19,995 bases of DNA from an uncultured Cytophagaceae bacterium (GTDB lineage: Bacteria > Bacteroidota > Bacteroidia > Cytophagales > Microscillaceae): the NCBI GenBank assembly GCA_937899305.1, contig CALDJV010000268.1, positions 1 to 19,995 of the forward strand, given 5' to 3'. The position numbers were made by a program, and so were the translations under genes. Positions 1 to 8,246 of the stretch are shown in pieces (position 1 is the first letter of the stretch; each line of letters begins with the position of its first letter). The notes below the pieces were generated by a model. It made no database searches. It had not been told where the DNA came from and saw nothing but the letters and a program-made list of their open reading frames with translations.

Positions 1-71
1 AATCCCCTTTTTTTTACCAATAATAATTCACAGTATTTGGCGAACATGTTATAAAACCATTATTAATATTC

Positions 72-3000
72 ATGAAAAACCTATCATTGACATTTTTATT
101 TTTGGGGTTGACTTTGTCTGGTTTTGGACAAATCAATGCCAAACTGATGCGCTATATGGACGTATCAGATAGCCAAATCGCTTTTGTGTATGGCGGAGAC
201 ATTTGGGTCATGCCCAAAGCTGGAGGAACGGCGGTTCAGGTGACCCACTCGAAGGGAGAGGAGTCCTGGCCAAAGTTTTCGCCCGATGGCAAACAGTTGG
301 CTTTTACCGCAGTATACAATGGCAACACTGATGTGTATGTCATGCCTGTTACTGGAGGGGTACCTACTCGAGTTACCTATCATTCTTTGGGCGATCGCAT
401 TGTAGACTGGCATCCCAATGGCAAGCAATTGTTGTTTGCGTCGCGTCGGGAATTGGGTCAACGCAGTTCCCAACAACTTTTTCTGGTAAACAAAGAGGGG
501 GGAATGCCTACCAAACTTAAGCTTCCTTATGGCGAGTTGGCCAGTTTTTCACCGGACGGTAATTCGTTGGCTTACATTACCAAAATCACCGAAAATTATC
601 CATTCAAGCGTTACCGAGGTGGTTTGACTTCCGACATTCTTATTTATGACATGAAAAGCAACCAGGTACAGCGCATCACCAAGAACGAAGCCAACGATGG
701 CAAGCCTGCTTGGGTAGGCGATAAGGTGTTCTTTTTGTCGGATCGAGGAGCCAACATGCGACGTAACATCTGGGTGTATGATACGAAGTCTAAGCAAATG
801 TCACAGATTACCAAGTTTACCAAGTTTGACATTACCTATTTGTCGGCAAGCGCCAAGGAGTTGGTGTTTGAAGTCGGCGGAAAGTTGTACTTGATGGATG
901 CGGCTACTCAGCAATACAAAGAAGTACCAGTCAATATAGTGAGCGATTTATCAGCCGAAATGCCACGTATGGTCAACGTAAGCCGCCGTATCAATCACAT
1001 GACGGCCTCTCCTGGAGGTAAAAGACTGGTGTTTGAGGCGCGAGGAGAGTTGTTCAATGTACCAGCCAAAGAAGGATATACGTTGAACATGACCAAATCG
1101 AGTGGTGCTTTTGACCGAGATCCGGCCTGGTCGCCCGATGGCAAACAAATTGCTTTTTGGAGTGATCGTTCAGGTGAATATGAGTTGTACTTGCAGGCAA
1201 GTGATGGCCTCAAACCAGCCAAAAAACTCACCAATCGTAAAAAAGGCTTTGGTTACACCCCTTACTGGTCGCCTGATAGTAAAAAAATCGCTTTCATAGA
1301 TGAGACCAATAGTATTTTTATCATCGATGCTACAAGTGGCAAAACCACCAAAGTAGACAACACTGCTTGGAACATTGGACACAATGGCCGCTTTGGCTAT
1401 CCAATTTCTTGGTCGCCTGATGCGCGTTGGTTGACTTACAACAAAGGGTTGGAAAACGCCAATTTTGCAATTATGATTTATGATACCCAAGCCAAAAAGG
1501 CGACCCAGGTAACCAGTGGATATTACAATGATTCATCCCCCGTATTTGGCGCCAATGGCAAGTATTTATTTTACCTTACCGACCGAAATTTTTCTCCTAG
1601 TTACTCTTCTATGGACAATACTTGGGTGTATCCCAATTCTACCCAAATTGCATCGATTAGCCTGACCAAAAAGGTGCCTTCGTTGTTGGCTCCTAAAAAT
1701 GATGCCGTGGCTGGAAAAAAGTCAGGCAAGGGAGGTCCTAGAGGCAAAGGAGGTAAAAAACCAACTGCAGGCAAAGGTAAAAAAGGAGCGAAGGCAGTAA
1801 AGATTGACTTTAATGACATGGAAGCCCGCGTAGTGATGTTACCACCCCGAGCTGGAAATTACGTAGGTTTGATGCCATTCAAAGGGAAGTTGGTTTTTGC
1901 GAAGTTTCGTAATACGGGTGCATCAGGGCCAGGTGGTGTTACCTTAATGTACTATGATTTTAAAAAGCGAAAAAGCCAAACGATTATCAGCCGGGTAGGA
2001 GGAGTGACCCCTACTGCCGATGGCAAAATGTTGGTGGTAAGACAAAGAGGACGAATAGGCCTTATCAGAGTGGCTCCCAAGCAGCGCATCAAAAAGCCGG
2101 TAAATACCCAAGGAATGATGATGAAGCTGATTCCTAGAGAAGAGTGGACCCAGATTTTCAATGATACCTGGCGTCGTCATCGTGATTTCTTTTACGACCC
2201 TACAATGCATAAGTTGAATTGGAAGGCTTTGAAAAAACAATATGGTGATATGCTCAAGGATTGTCGTACTCGTTGGGATGTCACCAACTTACAAACGCAA
2301 TTGGTATCGGAGCTAAGTGCGGGACACACCTATACCAGAGGAGGTGATGTGGAAAGAGCGCGACGCATTGCTTCTGGAGCTTTGGGGATTGATTGGGAGC
2401 TCAACAACAATAAGTATCGCATCAAACGCATTGTGAAGCCTGCGGCGTGGGATACGCAAATACGTTCTCCTTTTGATCGCCCTGGAGTAGACGTCAATGT
2501 AGGAGATTACATCTTGTCGGTCAATGGAATCGCTTTAGATACCAAGAAGGATCCTTTTGCCGCGTTTGAAGGTTTGTCGGGACGAACCGTGACTTTGGGA
2601 GTGAGCAAAACTGGAAACGAAGCCGATGTGAAACAAGTCATTGTAAAATGCCTGAGCCCTGGTCAAGAAGCCAGACTTCGTTATTTGGAGTGGGTAGAAA
2701 ACAACCGTAAAATGGTAGACAAGCTTTCCAACGGAAAATTAGGCTATGTGTATATGTCAAATACGGCTGGACAAGGCCAACGCGAATTGGTAAGAATGTA
2801 CTATGGGCAATTGCACAAAAAAGGGTTCATCATCGACGAACGCTTCAACGGTGGTGGGCAACTGGCCGACCGCTTTTTGGAATTATTGAAACGCCTAGTA
2901 GTGTATAACTTGCACTGGAGACACGGAAAAGACCATACTCAACCGATTAAAACCAATACCGGCCCCATGGGGATGCTAATCAATGGATGGGCTGGTTCAG

Positions 3001-3356
3001 GAGGTGATGGTTTGCCTTGGGCATTCCAAGAGCTCAAAGCGGGCCCTATTGTTGGAGAACGCACGTTGGGTATTTTGGTTGGTCCTGCGACATCTCATTC
3101 CCTGATCGACGGAGGAAGGATTACAGTACCGGGAGCTCGTTTGTACGACAACGACGGTCATTGGTTTTGGGAAGGTGAAGGGGTACGACCTGACATCAAA
3201 GTATGGGACGACCCTAACTTATTGATGAAAGGACGGGATCCTCAGATGGAACGGGTAGTGCAAGAGGTGATGAAAAACCTCAAGAAGAATCCACCCAAAA
3301 TGACCCCGGCTCCTGCGCTGGAAAATCGTACTGCCACTGGCTTACGAAAAAAATAG
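72..3356 (+). CDS. Secreted tricorn-like S41 family serine protease
   Basis: A 1094-residue protein with the architecture of tricorn protease homologues. A hydrophobic signal peptide covers about residues 1-20. About residues 25-540 hold repeated PD40/TolB-like propeller blades (for example FSPDGKQLAF, WSPDGKQIAFWSDR, WSPDSKKIAF). A Lys/Gly-rich insert follows at about 548-577, then the C1 region, a PDZ-like domain (about 770-880) and the C2 S41 catalytic domain. Catalytic candidates are His752 in SAGHTYT, Ser976 in NGWAGSGGDG and Glu1034 in WEGEGVRPD, matching the known His/Ser/Glu set of tricorn. The family trims oligopeptides; the signal peptide suggests action in the periplasm or outside the cell rather than in the cytosol as for archaeal tricorn. 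The ATG at 72 is directly followed by the signal peptide, which supports this start. It is a single-gene unit ending in a strong terminator and converging on the next gene. The family is secure; the substrate is unknown. Confidence 0.93.
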   Translation: MKNLSLTFLFLGLTLSGFGQINAKLMRYMDVSDSQIAFVYGGDIWVMPKAGGTAVQVTHSKGEESWPKFSPDGKQLAFTAVYNGNTDVYVMPVTGGVPTRVTYHSLGDRIVDWHPNGKQLLFASRRELGQRSSQQLFLVNKEGGMPTKLKLPYGELASFSPDGNSLAYITKITENYPFKRYRGGLTSDILIYDMKSNQVQRITKNEANDGKPAWVGDKVFFLSDRGANMRRNIWVYDTKSKQMSQITKFTKFDITYLSASAKELVFEVGGKLYLMDAATQQYKEVPVNIVSDLSAEMPRMVNVSRRINHMTASPGGKRLVFEARGELFNVPAKEGYTLNMTKSSGAFDRDPAWSPDGKQIAFWSDRSGEYELYLQASDGLKPAKKLTNRKKGFGYTPYWSPDSKKIAFIDETNSIFIIDATSGKTTKVDNTAWNIGHNGRFGYPISWSPDARWLTYNKGLENANFAIMIYDTQAKKATQVTSGYYNDSSPVFGANGKYLFYLTDRNFSPSYSSMDNTWVYPNSTQIASISLTKKVPSLLAPKNDAVAGKKSGKGGPRGKGGKKPTAGKGKKGAKAVKIDFNDMEARVVMLPPRAGNYVGLMPFKGKLVFAKFRNTGASGPGGVTLMYYDFKKRKSQTIISRVGGVTPTADGKMLVVRQRGRIGLIRVAPKQRIKKPVNTQGMMMKLIPREEWTQIFNDTWRRHRDFFYDPTMHKLNWKALKKQYGDMLKDCRTRWDVTNLQTQLVSELSAGHTYTRGGDVERARRIASGALGIDWELNNNKYRIKRIVKPAAWDTQIRSPFDRPGVDVNVGDYILSVNGIALDTKKDPFAAFEGLSGRTVTLGVSKTGNEADVKQVIVKCLSPGQEARLRYLEWVENNRKMVDKLSNGKLGYVYMSNTAGQGQRELVRMYYGQLHKKGFIIDERFNGGGQLADRFLELLKRLVVYNLHWRHGKDHTQPIKTNTGPMGMLINGWAGSGGDGLPWAFQELKAGPIVGERTLGILVGPATSHSLIDGGRITVPGARLYDNDGHWFWEGEGVRPDIKVWDDPNLLMKGRDPQMERVVQEVMKNLKKNPPKMTPAPALENRTATGLRKK

Positions 3357-3380
3357 CAGAGAAATAAACATTCAATATCA

Positions 3381-3412
3381 AAAGCTCCACCGTTTGTTGT
3401 GGGGCTTTTTTT
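3381..3412 (+). terminator. Rho-independent terminator after the tricorn-like gene
   Basis: Arms AAAGCTCCAC (3381-3390) and GTGGGGCTTT (3399-3408) form a 10-base-pair stem with one G-T wobble and an 8-base loop, followed by a run of seven T. It lies 25 bases after the stop codon. Read on the minus strand the same stem is followed by only four T, so it may weakly serve the converging minus-strand gene too. A second, looser inverted repeat (GGTTCAA at 3416-3422 with TTGAACC at 3461-3467, enclosing an AGCG/CGCT mini-hairpin at 3447-3458) lies nearer the stop of that minus-strand gene. Confidence 0.85.
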
Positions 3413-3476
3413 ATGGGTTCAAACGTTAGTCCTCGGCTGGATCATAAGCGAAGACGCTGATTGAACCAACCAGTAA

Positions 3477-4571
3477 TTACTTCACCTTAAACTCTACCAT
3501 CAGAGGCAAATGATCCGAAATCGTCCAAGTATCTTTTTGGCCTATGGTAGTTTTGTCCAGTTCTATATTTTTGGAGAAAAACAGATAATCAATGGTGCGA
3601 TCGGGCTGACTTACTTTAGGATCATTGGGAAAGTGAGTAAACCACTCCGATCGGTTGGAGCCAGTGGTTTGGGTGGCATTGGGTACTGCCTGATAATCTT
3701 TGAAGAAGGAAGCAATTTCGGTTTTAGGTTTGTAGTATTGTTTCTGATAACCCGTCAATGCTTGATAAGCTTCTCCGGGAGGCAATAGGTTAAAATCCCC
3801 CCCAACTATCCACGATAGCCCGTCCTTGGTGCGTTGCTTGAGCATTTTATCCAGTAGAGCCACCTGTTGTTCCATCGTGTTAGACCCCTGAGCAAAAGCC
3901 GAAAGGTGGGTATTCATTACCGATAGGTCCTTGCTGCCTGCTACCGGGAATTTGGTTTCCAAGATGGCTCGTTTCAAATAAAACTGTTTCACCAAAAAAT
4001 TCATGTTTTCAATCAAGGGCAATTGATGACGGGTACCTTCCTTGATTTTATATTTTGAGATCGTAGACAGTTTCATTCCTACCGCGCCCATCACGTTAGG
4101 ATCAGGCACAAAAGAGGCCTTCCAATAAAACGACGAGCAGTGGCAACCATAATCTTTGCTGATAAGTCCTAGCAGGCGTTTAAGTTGGTCTTCTTTATCG
4201 GTTCGTTTGGCGCCTTCGTCTACTTCTTGCAGTAAGATAATATCAGGATTTTCTTGTTTGATAATGCGGGCAACCTCATTGATGGTTTTGGTAATAGAAT
4301 CTTTAGCGGGGCGCTTGTCAGGTCCAGAGTTATCCAATAAATCATAAAAAAATACGTATCCCTTGCCTGCCATATATTGCACATTCCAACTCAGTATTTT
4401 CACCTTTTGCCCCGCCTTTAGAGTGGGTGCTTCTTGATTACAATTGACTGTTTCTTCTTGCACATCTTTGGGGTGGTAGGTAGCAAAGTATCCCCAGATA
4501 AATAATCCCACAATAAGCACCAATAAAGGCAGCATAATCCATTTCAATAATATTTTAACAAGCTTTTTCAT
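3477..4571 (-). CDS. Membrane-anchored endonuclease/exonuclease/phosphatase family protein
   Basis: A 364-residue protein. An N-terminal transmembrane segment (about residues 9-31) anchors an endonuclease/exonuclease/phosphatase (EEP, DNase I-like) domain from about residue 57 to the end. The metal-binding and catalytic signature is intact: Asn63 in SWNVQY, Glu116 in LLQEVDE, His222 in NTHLSAF, Asp259 and Asn261 in GGDFNLLPP, Asp328 in TIDYLFF, and Asp353-His354 in SDHLPL. Family members cleave phosphodiester bonds in nucleic acids or in phospholipid and inositol phosphate substrates; the exact substrate cannot be told from sequence. The anchor suggests the catalytic domain sits in the periplasm. 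I prefer the ATG at 4571 (MKKLVK) over an in-frame TTG two codons upstream. The heptad repeat array lies just upstream, so its promoter must be inside or next to repeat sequence. Confidence 0.88.
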   Translation of the reverse strand: MKKLVKILLKWIMLPLLVLIVGLFIWGYFATYHPKDVQEETVNCNQEAPTLKAGQKVKILSWNVQYMAGKGYVFFYDLLDNSGPDKRPAKDSITKTINEVARIIKQENPDIILLQEVDEGAKRTDKEDQLKRLLGLISKDYGCHCSSFYWKASFVPDPNVMGAVGMKLSTISKYKIKEGTRHQLPLIENMNFLVKQFYLKRAILETKFPVAGSKDLSVMNTHLSAFAQGSNTMEQQVALLDKMLKQRTKDGLSWIVGGDFNLLPPGEAYQALTGYQKQYYKPKTEIASFFKDYQAVPNATQTTGSNRSEWFTHFPNDPKVSQPDRTIDYLFFSKNIELDKTTIGQKDTWTISDHLPLMVEFKVK

Positions 4572-4584
4572 ATACAAGGTGTAT

Positions 4585-4827
4585 TTAGTTTTTAGTACGC
4601 AGTTTTCTCTAGTCCACAGTCCACGGTCGATAGTCCATAGTTTTTTTAGTTAGTAGTTGGGAGCTGGTAGTTCGTAGTTTTCTCTAGTCCACTAATTGAA
4701 TGAAAAGTGATAAACGCAAAATGAAAAATAGACGCCTCGCGCAACCATATAACAATGAGCCGAAGGCGGAACAATGTAACAATAGAAACAAATAAGCGCA
4801 GCGGAACAATGTAACCATAGAAATAAA
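4585..4827 (+). repeat. Mosaic intergenic repeat, copy 1
   Basis: This fills the gap between the start of the EEP gene and the stop of recO. Its left half is a degenerate 7-base tandem array (TAGTCCA, CAGTCCA, CGGTCGA, TAGTCCA, then TAGTT-type units, about 4611-4690). An A-rich module at 4691-4731 is nearly identical to 10931-10971. The right half has the octamer-type module with CGCCTCGCG, AACAATG units and the core GCCGAAGGCGGAACAAT at 4759-4775. No convincing gene is seen in it. Confidence 0.85.
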
Positions 4828-5529
4828 TCACCGCATCATTTCTCGAAGTACAGTAAGCGATTTTACTTCACCAAACCCAGCAGTATGTACCCGGTAATAT
4901 TCCAGAAACAAATCTATAATGTATCCGCGAATATTGGGAGAAACCTGAATGATTTCTTCGAAATTACTGGCCAATAATTGATTTATTTCTTGTTTGATTT
5001 GAGGTAAAAGTGATGGAGGAAAACGCAAAGGCTTGTGCTCCTCAATTTGTGCCAGTAACACTTCGGCTGACATGGGGTCGAAACCAATGAAGCGGGGGAT
5101 TTTGGCTAGAAACTGAAGATGAAAGCTGTGGTAATTTTCCTGGTTGTCATCGAACCAAACCAGTGTTTGAAACAAGAAGTCAAACAAAAGTTGATTTTGC
5201 TCTTCATCGCGGAGTGCTTTGCCCAGTATTTCGGCAATGAACAGGGCCATGGTAGATTTTTGGAAATCGAAGGGGATGTGTTGGTATGGTACCTGACAAC
5301 GTGCCTCAGAGATGCGCTGGATTCCCGTGTGTTCTTTTTTGTAATATACCACTAGATCCAGCAAAGTCAGCGGCTGATACAAGGCAATTTTACTCCCATT
5401 TTTGGTAGAACGAACCCCATTTACAATATAGGTTTTCATTCCCATGACCTCAGTAAAAATCTTGACGATGATGGAGGTTTCGCTGTAACGGGTATAACTA
5501 ATGACAATACCTCGGGTTTTTTTTAACAC
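4828..5529 (-). CDS. recO: DNA repair protein RecO
   Basis: A 233-residue protein, the usual length for RecO. In the RecFOR pathway RecO helps RecR displace SSB and load RecA on gapped single-stranded DNA. The N-terminal OB-fold region begins MLKKTRGIVISYTRYSETS, the classic RecO opening, and continues through VNGVRSTKNGSKIALYQPLTLLDLVVYY, strongly typical of Bacteroidota RecO. The C-terminal helical domain follows, with no obvious four-cysteine zinc site. The start is GTG at 5529: it places the family-typical MLxKTRGIV exactly at the N-terminus and no ATG is available nearby. A run of eight A begins two bases after the start codon. The gene is flanked by mosaic repeats on both sides and is probably transcribed alone. 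Confidence 0.95.
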   Translation of the reverse strand: MLKKTRGIVISYTRYSETSIIVKIFTEVMGMKTYIVNGVRSTKNGSKIALYQPLTLLDLVVYYKKEHTGIQRISEARCQVPYQHIPFDFQKSTMALFIAEILGKALRDEEQNQLLFDFLFQTLVWFDDNQENYHSFHLQFLAKIPRFIGFDPMSAEVLLAQIEEHKPLRFPPSLLPQIKQEINQLLASNFEEIIQVSPNIRGYIIDLFLEYYRVHTAGFGEVKSLTVLREMMR

Positions 5530-5544
5530 AGATACAGGGGGTTG

Positions 5545-5562
5545 ATTTTGAAAACAAAATTA
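5545..5562 (-). promoter_or_regulatory. Candidate -7 box and palindrome upstream of recO
   Basis: On the minus strand 5562-5555 reads TAATTTTG, a full match to the Bacteroidota -7 consensus TAnnTTTG, about 25 bases before the GTG start. A TTG lies about 23 bases further upstream, slightly beyond the usual 19-21 base spacing to the -33 element. The -7 box is one arm of the inverted repeat ATTTTG-aaaa-CAAAAT (5545-5560), so a binding protein or hairpin could overlap the promoter. The match is short and found by eye. Confidence 0.35.
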
Positions 5563-5629
5563 ACAGATCAATTTTAAATACATCACAATGGTTTGATTTG
5601 TTTCTTACTTCGGCTACATAAGAAAAGTC

Positions 5630-5755
5630 AGTTCTGGGCGGAGCCAAAGTAACTAGACTAAAGGTTCCGCCTTTGACTTATTGTTCAATGGCTAAATGGT
5701 TGCGCTATGCGACACAAAACTGTGGACTATTGACCATCGACTATGGACAAAAACG
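5630..5755 (-). repeat. Mosaic intergenic repeat, copy 2 (inverted)
   Basis: A shorter copy in reverse orientation to copy 1. It has the GC-rich core (GTTCCGCCTTTG near 5664-5675), then reverse-complemented octamer units (TTGTTCAATGGCTAAATGG at 5681-5699), then heptads of TGGACTA type (CTGTGGACTATTGACCATCG, then CTATGGAC, about 5720-5746). The heptad end faces the stop codon of the acyl-CoA synthetase, about 60 bases away. Between it and recO (5563-5629) lies a TTTCTTA/TAAGAAA inverted repeat (5601-5607 and 5619-5625). Confidence 0.8.
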
Positions 5756-5811
5756 ATCCCTGAACTTGCACTCAGAATGAAACTTTATTTTTTACGAATT
5801 ACCAACGTAAC

Positions 5812-7524
5812 TTAAGCCGTTTCCATTTTTTCGTTTTCCAAACCCAATTCCTGTATACTCACTTTGCGCATTTCTACTTTGCGGATTTTACCCGTTACAG
5901 TCATCGGAAAGGCATCAGTGAACTTTACGTAGCGGGGGATTTTGAAGTGGGCAATTTTACCTTGGCAAAATACTTTGATGTTCTCCAGACTCAGGGTTTT
6001 GCCTTCCTTGAGTTTTACCCAAGCCATAATTTCCTCTCCATACTTTTTATCGGGAACCCCAATGACCTGTACATCACTGATGTCAGGATGCGTATACAAA
6101 AACTCTTCTATCTCGCGTGGGTATACATTTTCGCCTCCCCGGATGATCATGTCCTTGATGCGCCCCACAATATTGATGTATCCGTCTTCGTCGATGGTAG
6201 CCAAGTCGCCAGTATGCATCCAACGGGCACTGTCGATGGCTTGCCGGGTCTTTTCTTCGTCATTCCAGTAACCCAACATCACACTATAGCCACGAGTACA
6301 CAGTTCGCCTGCAGTGTTGACGGGCACCACTTTACCTGTTTCGGGATCAACAACCTTTACTTCCAAATGAGGGTGAATTTGTCCTACGGTGCTTACTTGT
6401 TTTTGGAGTGGTGTGCCAATACGAGTCTGAGTACTTACTGGGCTGGTCTCCGTCATTCCATAAGCAATTTGTACTTCACTCATGTTCATTTTAGACTGGA
6501 CCTGTTTCATGACCTCTACAGGGCAAGGCGATCCGGCCATGATACCCGTACGCAAACTGCTGTAATCGTACTTGGCAAAATCAGGATGCTCCAGTTCGGC
6601 AATGAACATCGTAGGGACCCCATAAATGGCGGTTGCTTTGTCTTGTTCTGCGGCTTGTAGCACTTTGTCAGGCTCAAAACCTTCGCTGGGATAAATCATG
6701 GTGGCTCCATGGGTGATGCACCCTAAATTTCCCATGACCATACCAAAACAATGATACAATGGTACCGGAATAATGAGTCGATCTTGCTCAGTGAAGTTCA
6801 TTGTACGAGCCACAAAGTAGCCATTATTTAAAATATTATGATGGCTGAGGGTAGCTCCCTTGGGATACCCAGTGGTGCCACTGGTATATTGGATGTTGAT
6901 GGGTTCGTCGAAAGCCAGCCCGGCCTGTTGTACTGCCAGGGCTTGGGCACTGGTATCTTCGGCAAAGGTTTCTATAAAATAATTCCAAGGATACATGCCA
7001 GGTGCATCGTCTGGGTGTAGCCGGATGACCGTAGTAAGTTGGGGCAATTCCTGAGATTTGAGTTTTCCGGCTGGACAAGTATTGAGCTCTGGGGCCAGCT
7101 CGTAAAGCATTTGAGTATAATGTGATTGTTTGAACTGATCGGCAGTCACCAACATTTTACACCCCGATTGGTTGAGGGCATACTTTAATTCATGGACTCT
7201 GTAGCTCGGATTGATGTTTACCAGAATGGCTCCGATCTTAGCGGTGGCAATTTGGGTCACCAACCATTCGTAACGGTTGGGAGACCATATCCCGATGCGA
7301 TCCCCTTTTTGTAAACCAATGGTCATAAAGGCCCTTGCACATTGATCTACCTCTTGTTGCAACTGTTGATAAGTCCAGCGAATGTTTTGGTGATAAACAA
7401 TGAGGGCGTCATTGTGTGGGTGTTGGCCAACGGTTTGATCAAATTGATCACCAATTGTAATGCCCAACAAAGGAGCATTGCTGATGCCACTGAGGTAACT
7501 TGAGGTAAAAGGGGTATTTTCCAT
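5812..7524 (-). CDS. Medium/long-chain fatty acyl-CoA synthetase (AMP-binding)
   Basis: A 570-residue member of the ANL adenylate-forming superfamily. It probably activates a fatty acid to acyl-CoA through an acyl-adenylate, in the cytoplasm or at the inner membrane face. The P-loop YTSGTTGYPKG is at 213-223, the A5 motif YGMTETSP at 355-362, the TGD motif at 438-440, the hinge region GRIKDMIIRGGENVYPREIEE at about 454-474, and the catalytic lysine of the C-terminal subdomain at Lys546 (TVTGKIRK). All key residues are present. The hinge and FxxP/MTVTGKI region match FadD-like and medium-chain acyl-CoA synthetases more closely than acetyl-CoA synthetase. The ATG at 7524 gives the full-length N-terminus. 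It stands alone between two mosaic repeats; no beta-oxidation genes are adjacent. Chain-length preference cannot be read from the sequence. Confidence 0.92.
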   Translation of the reverse strand: MENTPFTSSYLSGISNAPLLGITIGDQFDQTVGQHPHNDALIVYHQNIRWTYQQLQQEVDQCARAFMTIGLQKGDRIGIWSPNRYEWLVTQIATAKIGAILVNINPSYRVHELKYALNQSGCKMLVTADQFKQSHYTQMLYELAPELNTCPAGKLKSQELPQLTTVIRLHPDDAPGMYPWNYFIETFAEDTSAQALAVQQAGLAFDEPINIQYTSGTTGYPKGATLSHHNILNNGYFVARTMNFTEQDRLIIPVPLYHCFGMVMGNLGCITHGATMIYPSEGFEPDKVLQAAEQDKATAIYGVPTMFIAELEHPDFAKYDYSSLRTGIMAGSPCPVEVMKQVQSKMNMSEVQIAYGMTETSPVSTQTRIGTPLQKQVSTVGQIHPHLEVKVVDPETGKVVPVNTAGELCTRGYSVMLGYWNDEEKTRQAIDSARWMHTGDLATIDEDGYINIVGRIKDMIIRGGENVYPREIEEFLYTHPDISDVQVIGVPDKKYGEEIMAWVKLKEGKTLSLENIKVFCQGKIAHFKIPRYVKFTDAFPMTVTGKIRKVEMRKVSIQELGLENEKMETA

Positions 7525-7532
7525 TGTGTGTT

Positions 7533-7870
7533 TTTATTTAGTTAGTAGTATTCTTTAGTCCACGGTCGATGGTCGATAGTCCACAGTAACGCAAGGCGAC
7601 GCAATACAACCATTATCATATTTGTGAAAATGAAAGTCTAATCATCGCTTTGCGCAAGACCCTTCCTTCGTCAGGGGAGCTTTAACAATGCAACAATGAG
7701 CCGAAGGCGGAACAATTAGTTTTTAGTTATCTATAGTTTTGCAACGCTTCGCGCAACCATTTAACCATAGAGCAATAAGCGAAGCGAAACCTTTAGTCCT
7801 GAGCGGAGCCGAAGGAACTAACAATGTAACCATTTAGCCATTGAACAATGAGCCGAAGGCGGAACAATAG
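7533..7870 (+). repeat. Mosaic intergenic repeat, copy 3 (longest octamer portion)
   Basis: Begins nine bases upstream of the acyl-CoA synthetase start. It has heptads (TAGTCCA, CGGTCGA, TGGTCGA, TAGTCCA at about 7555-7583), a TTATCATATTTGTGAAAA module (7614-7631), and octamer blocks with core GCCGAAGGCGGAACAAT at 7700-7716 and again at 7852-7868, plus a related GGAGCCGAAGGAAC at about 7805-7818. Between these, CGCTTCGC (about 7747-7754) and GCGAAGCG (about 7780-7787) form a perfect 8-base inverted repeat around AACCATTT-type octamers. No gene is seen. Confidence 0.85.
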
Positions 7871-8246
7871 CAATACATCATTTGCTACTTATGAGTTAAA
7901 ATAGTAATTATTTGAAGAAAAGAAAAAAGGAGTACATTCATTGGGTGTACATTTCAAAAAAATATCATACATGTTTTAGGAGAATCAATTTATTACTAAC
8001 TTTAATAAATTTCCTTATCGAGATTATAAACTTAATAATCAGTTCATTAAGTAACTTTTTCAAAATAAGTGTCTGATTTGGTCATATGCATAGATTGTTG
8101 GGTAAGGCATTTTTTGCAGTAACAGCATCGCTATTGCGAAAAAAATAACGAAATCCAACGATTTAGGCAGTAGAGCAAACTAGACAGCTATTGCGAATAC
8201 GTTACTGAGAAGTCAACACGATTTCTAACTAACACAAACGACTGAC
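7871..8246. other. AT-rich upstream region of the AI-2E family gene
   Basis: No coding potential is seen here. It presumably carries the promoter of the plus-strand two-gene unit, but I could not pick a convincing -33/-7 pair. Visible structure: an inverted repeat ACTTAAT/ATTAAGT (8030-8036 and 8046-8052), and an 11-base direct repeat GCTATTGCGAA (8130-8140 and 8187-8197) lying inside an inverted pair CAGTAAC/GTTACTG (8117-8123 and 8201-8207). Confidence 0.6.

Noticed and set aside
3416..3467. tRNA or tRNA-like structure suggested by GGTTCAA and TTGAACC
   Set aside because: No acceptor stem, anticodon arm or complete cloverleaf can be drawn; it is only an inverted repeat between convergent genes.
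4585..4827. CRISPR array suggested by the repeated TAGTCCA-like units
   Set aside because: The units are only 7 bases, contiguous and degenerate, with no regularly spaced identical repeats or unique spacers, and no cas genes are nearby.
4646..4831. A 61-residue minus-strand frame in mosaic repeat copy 1
   Set aside because: It translates the tandem repeats (ending in a TTNYQLPTTN-type peptide); a similar peptide appears from copy 4 because the DNA repeats, not because a protein is conserved.
5947..6660. A 237-residue plus-strand frame
   Set aside because: It is antisense to the acyl-CoA synthetase gene, whose motifs are intact across the whole stretch; the frame has no recognisable domain.
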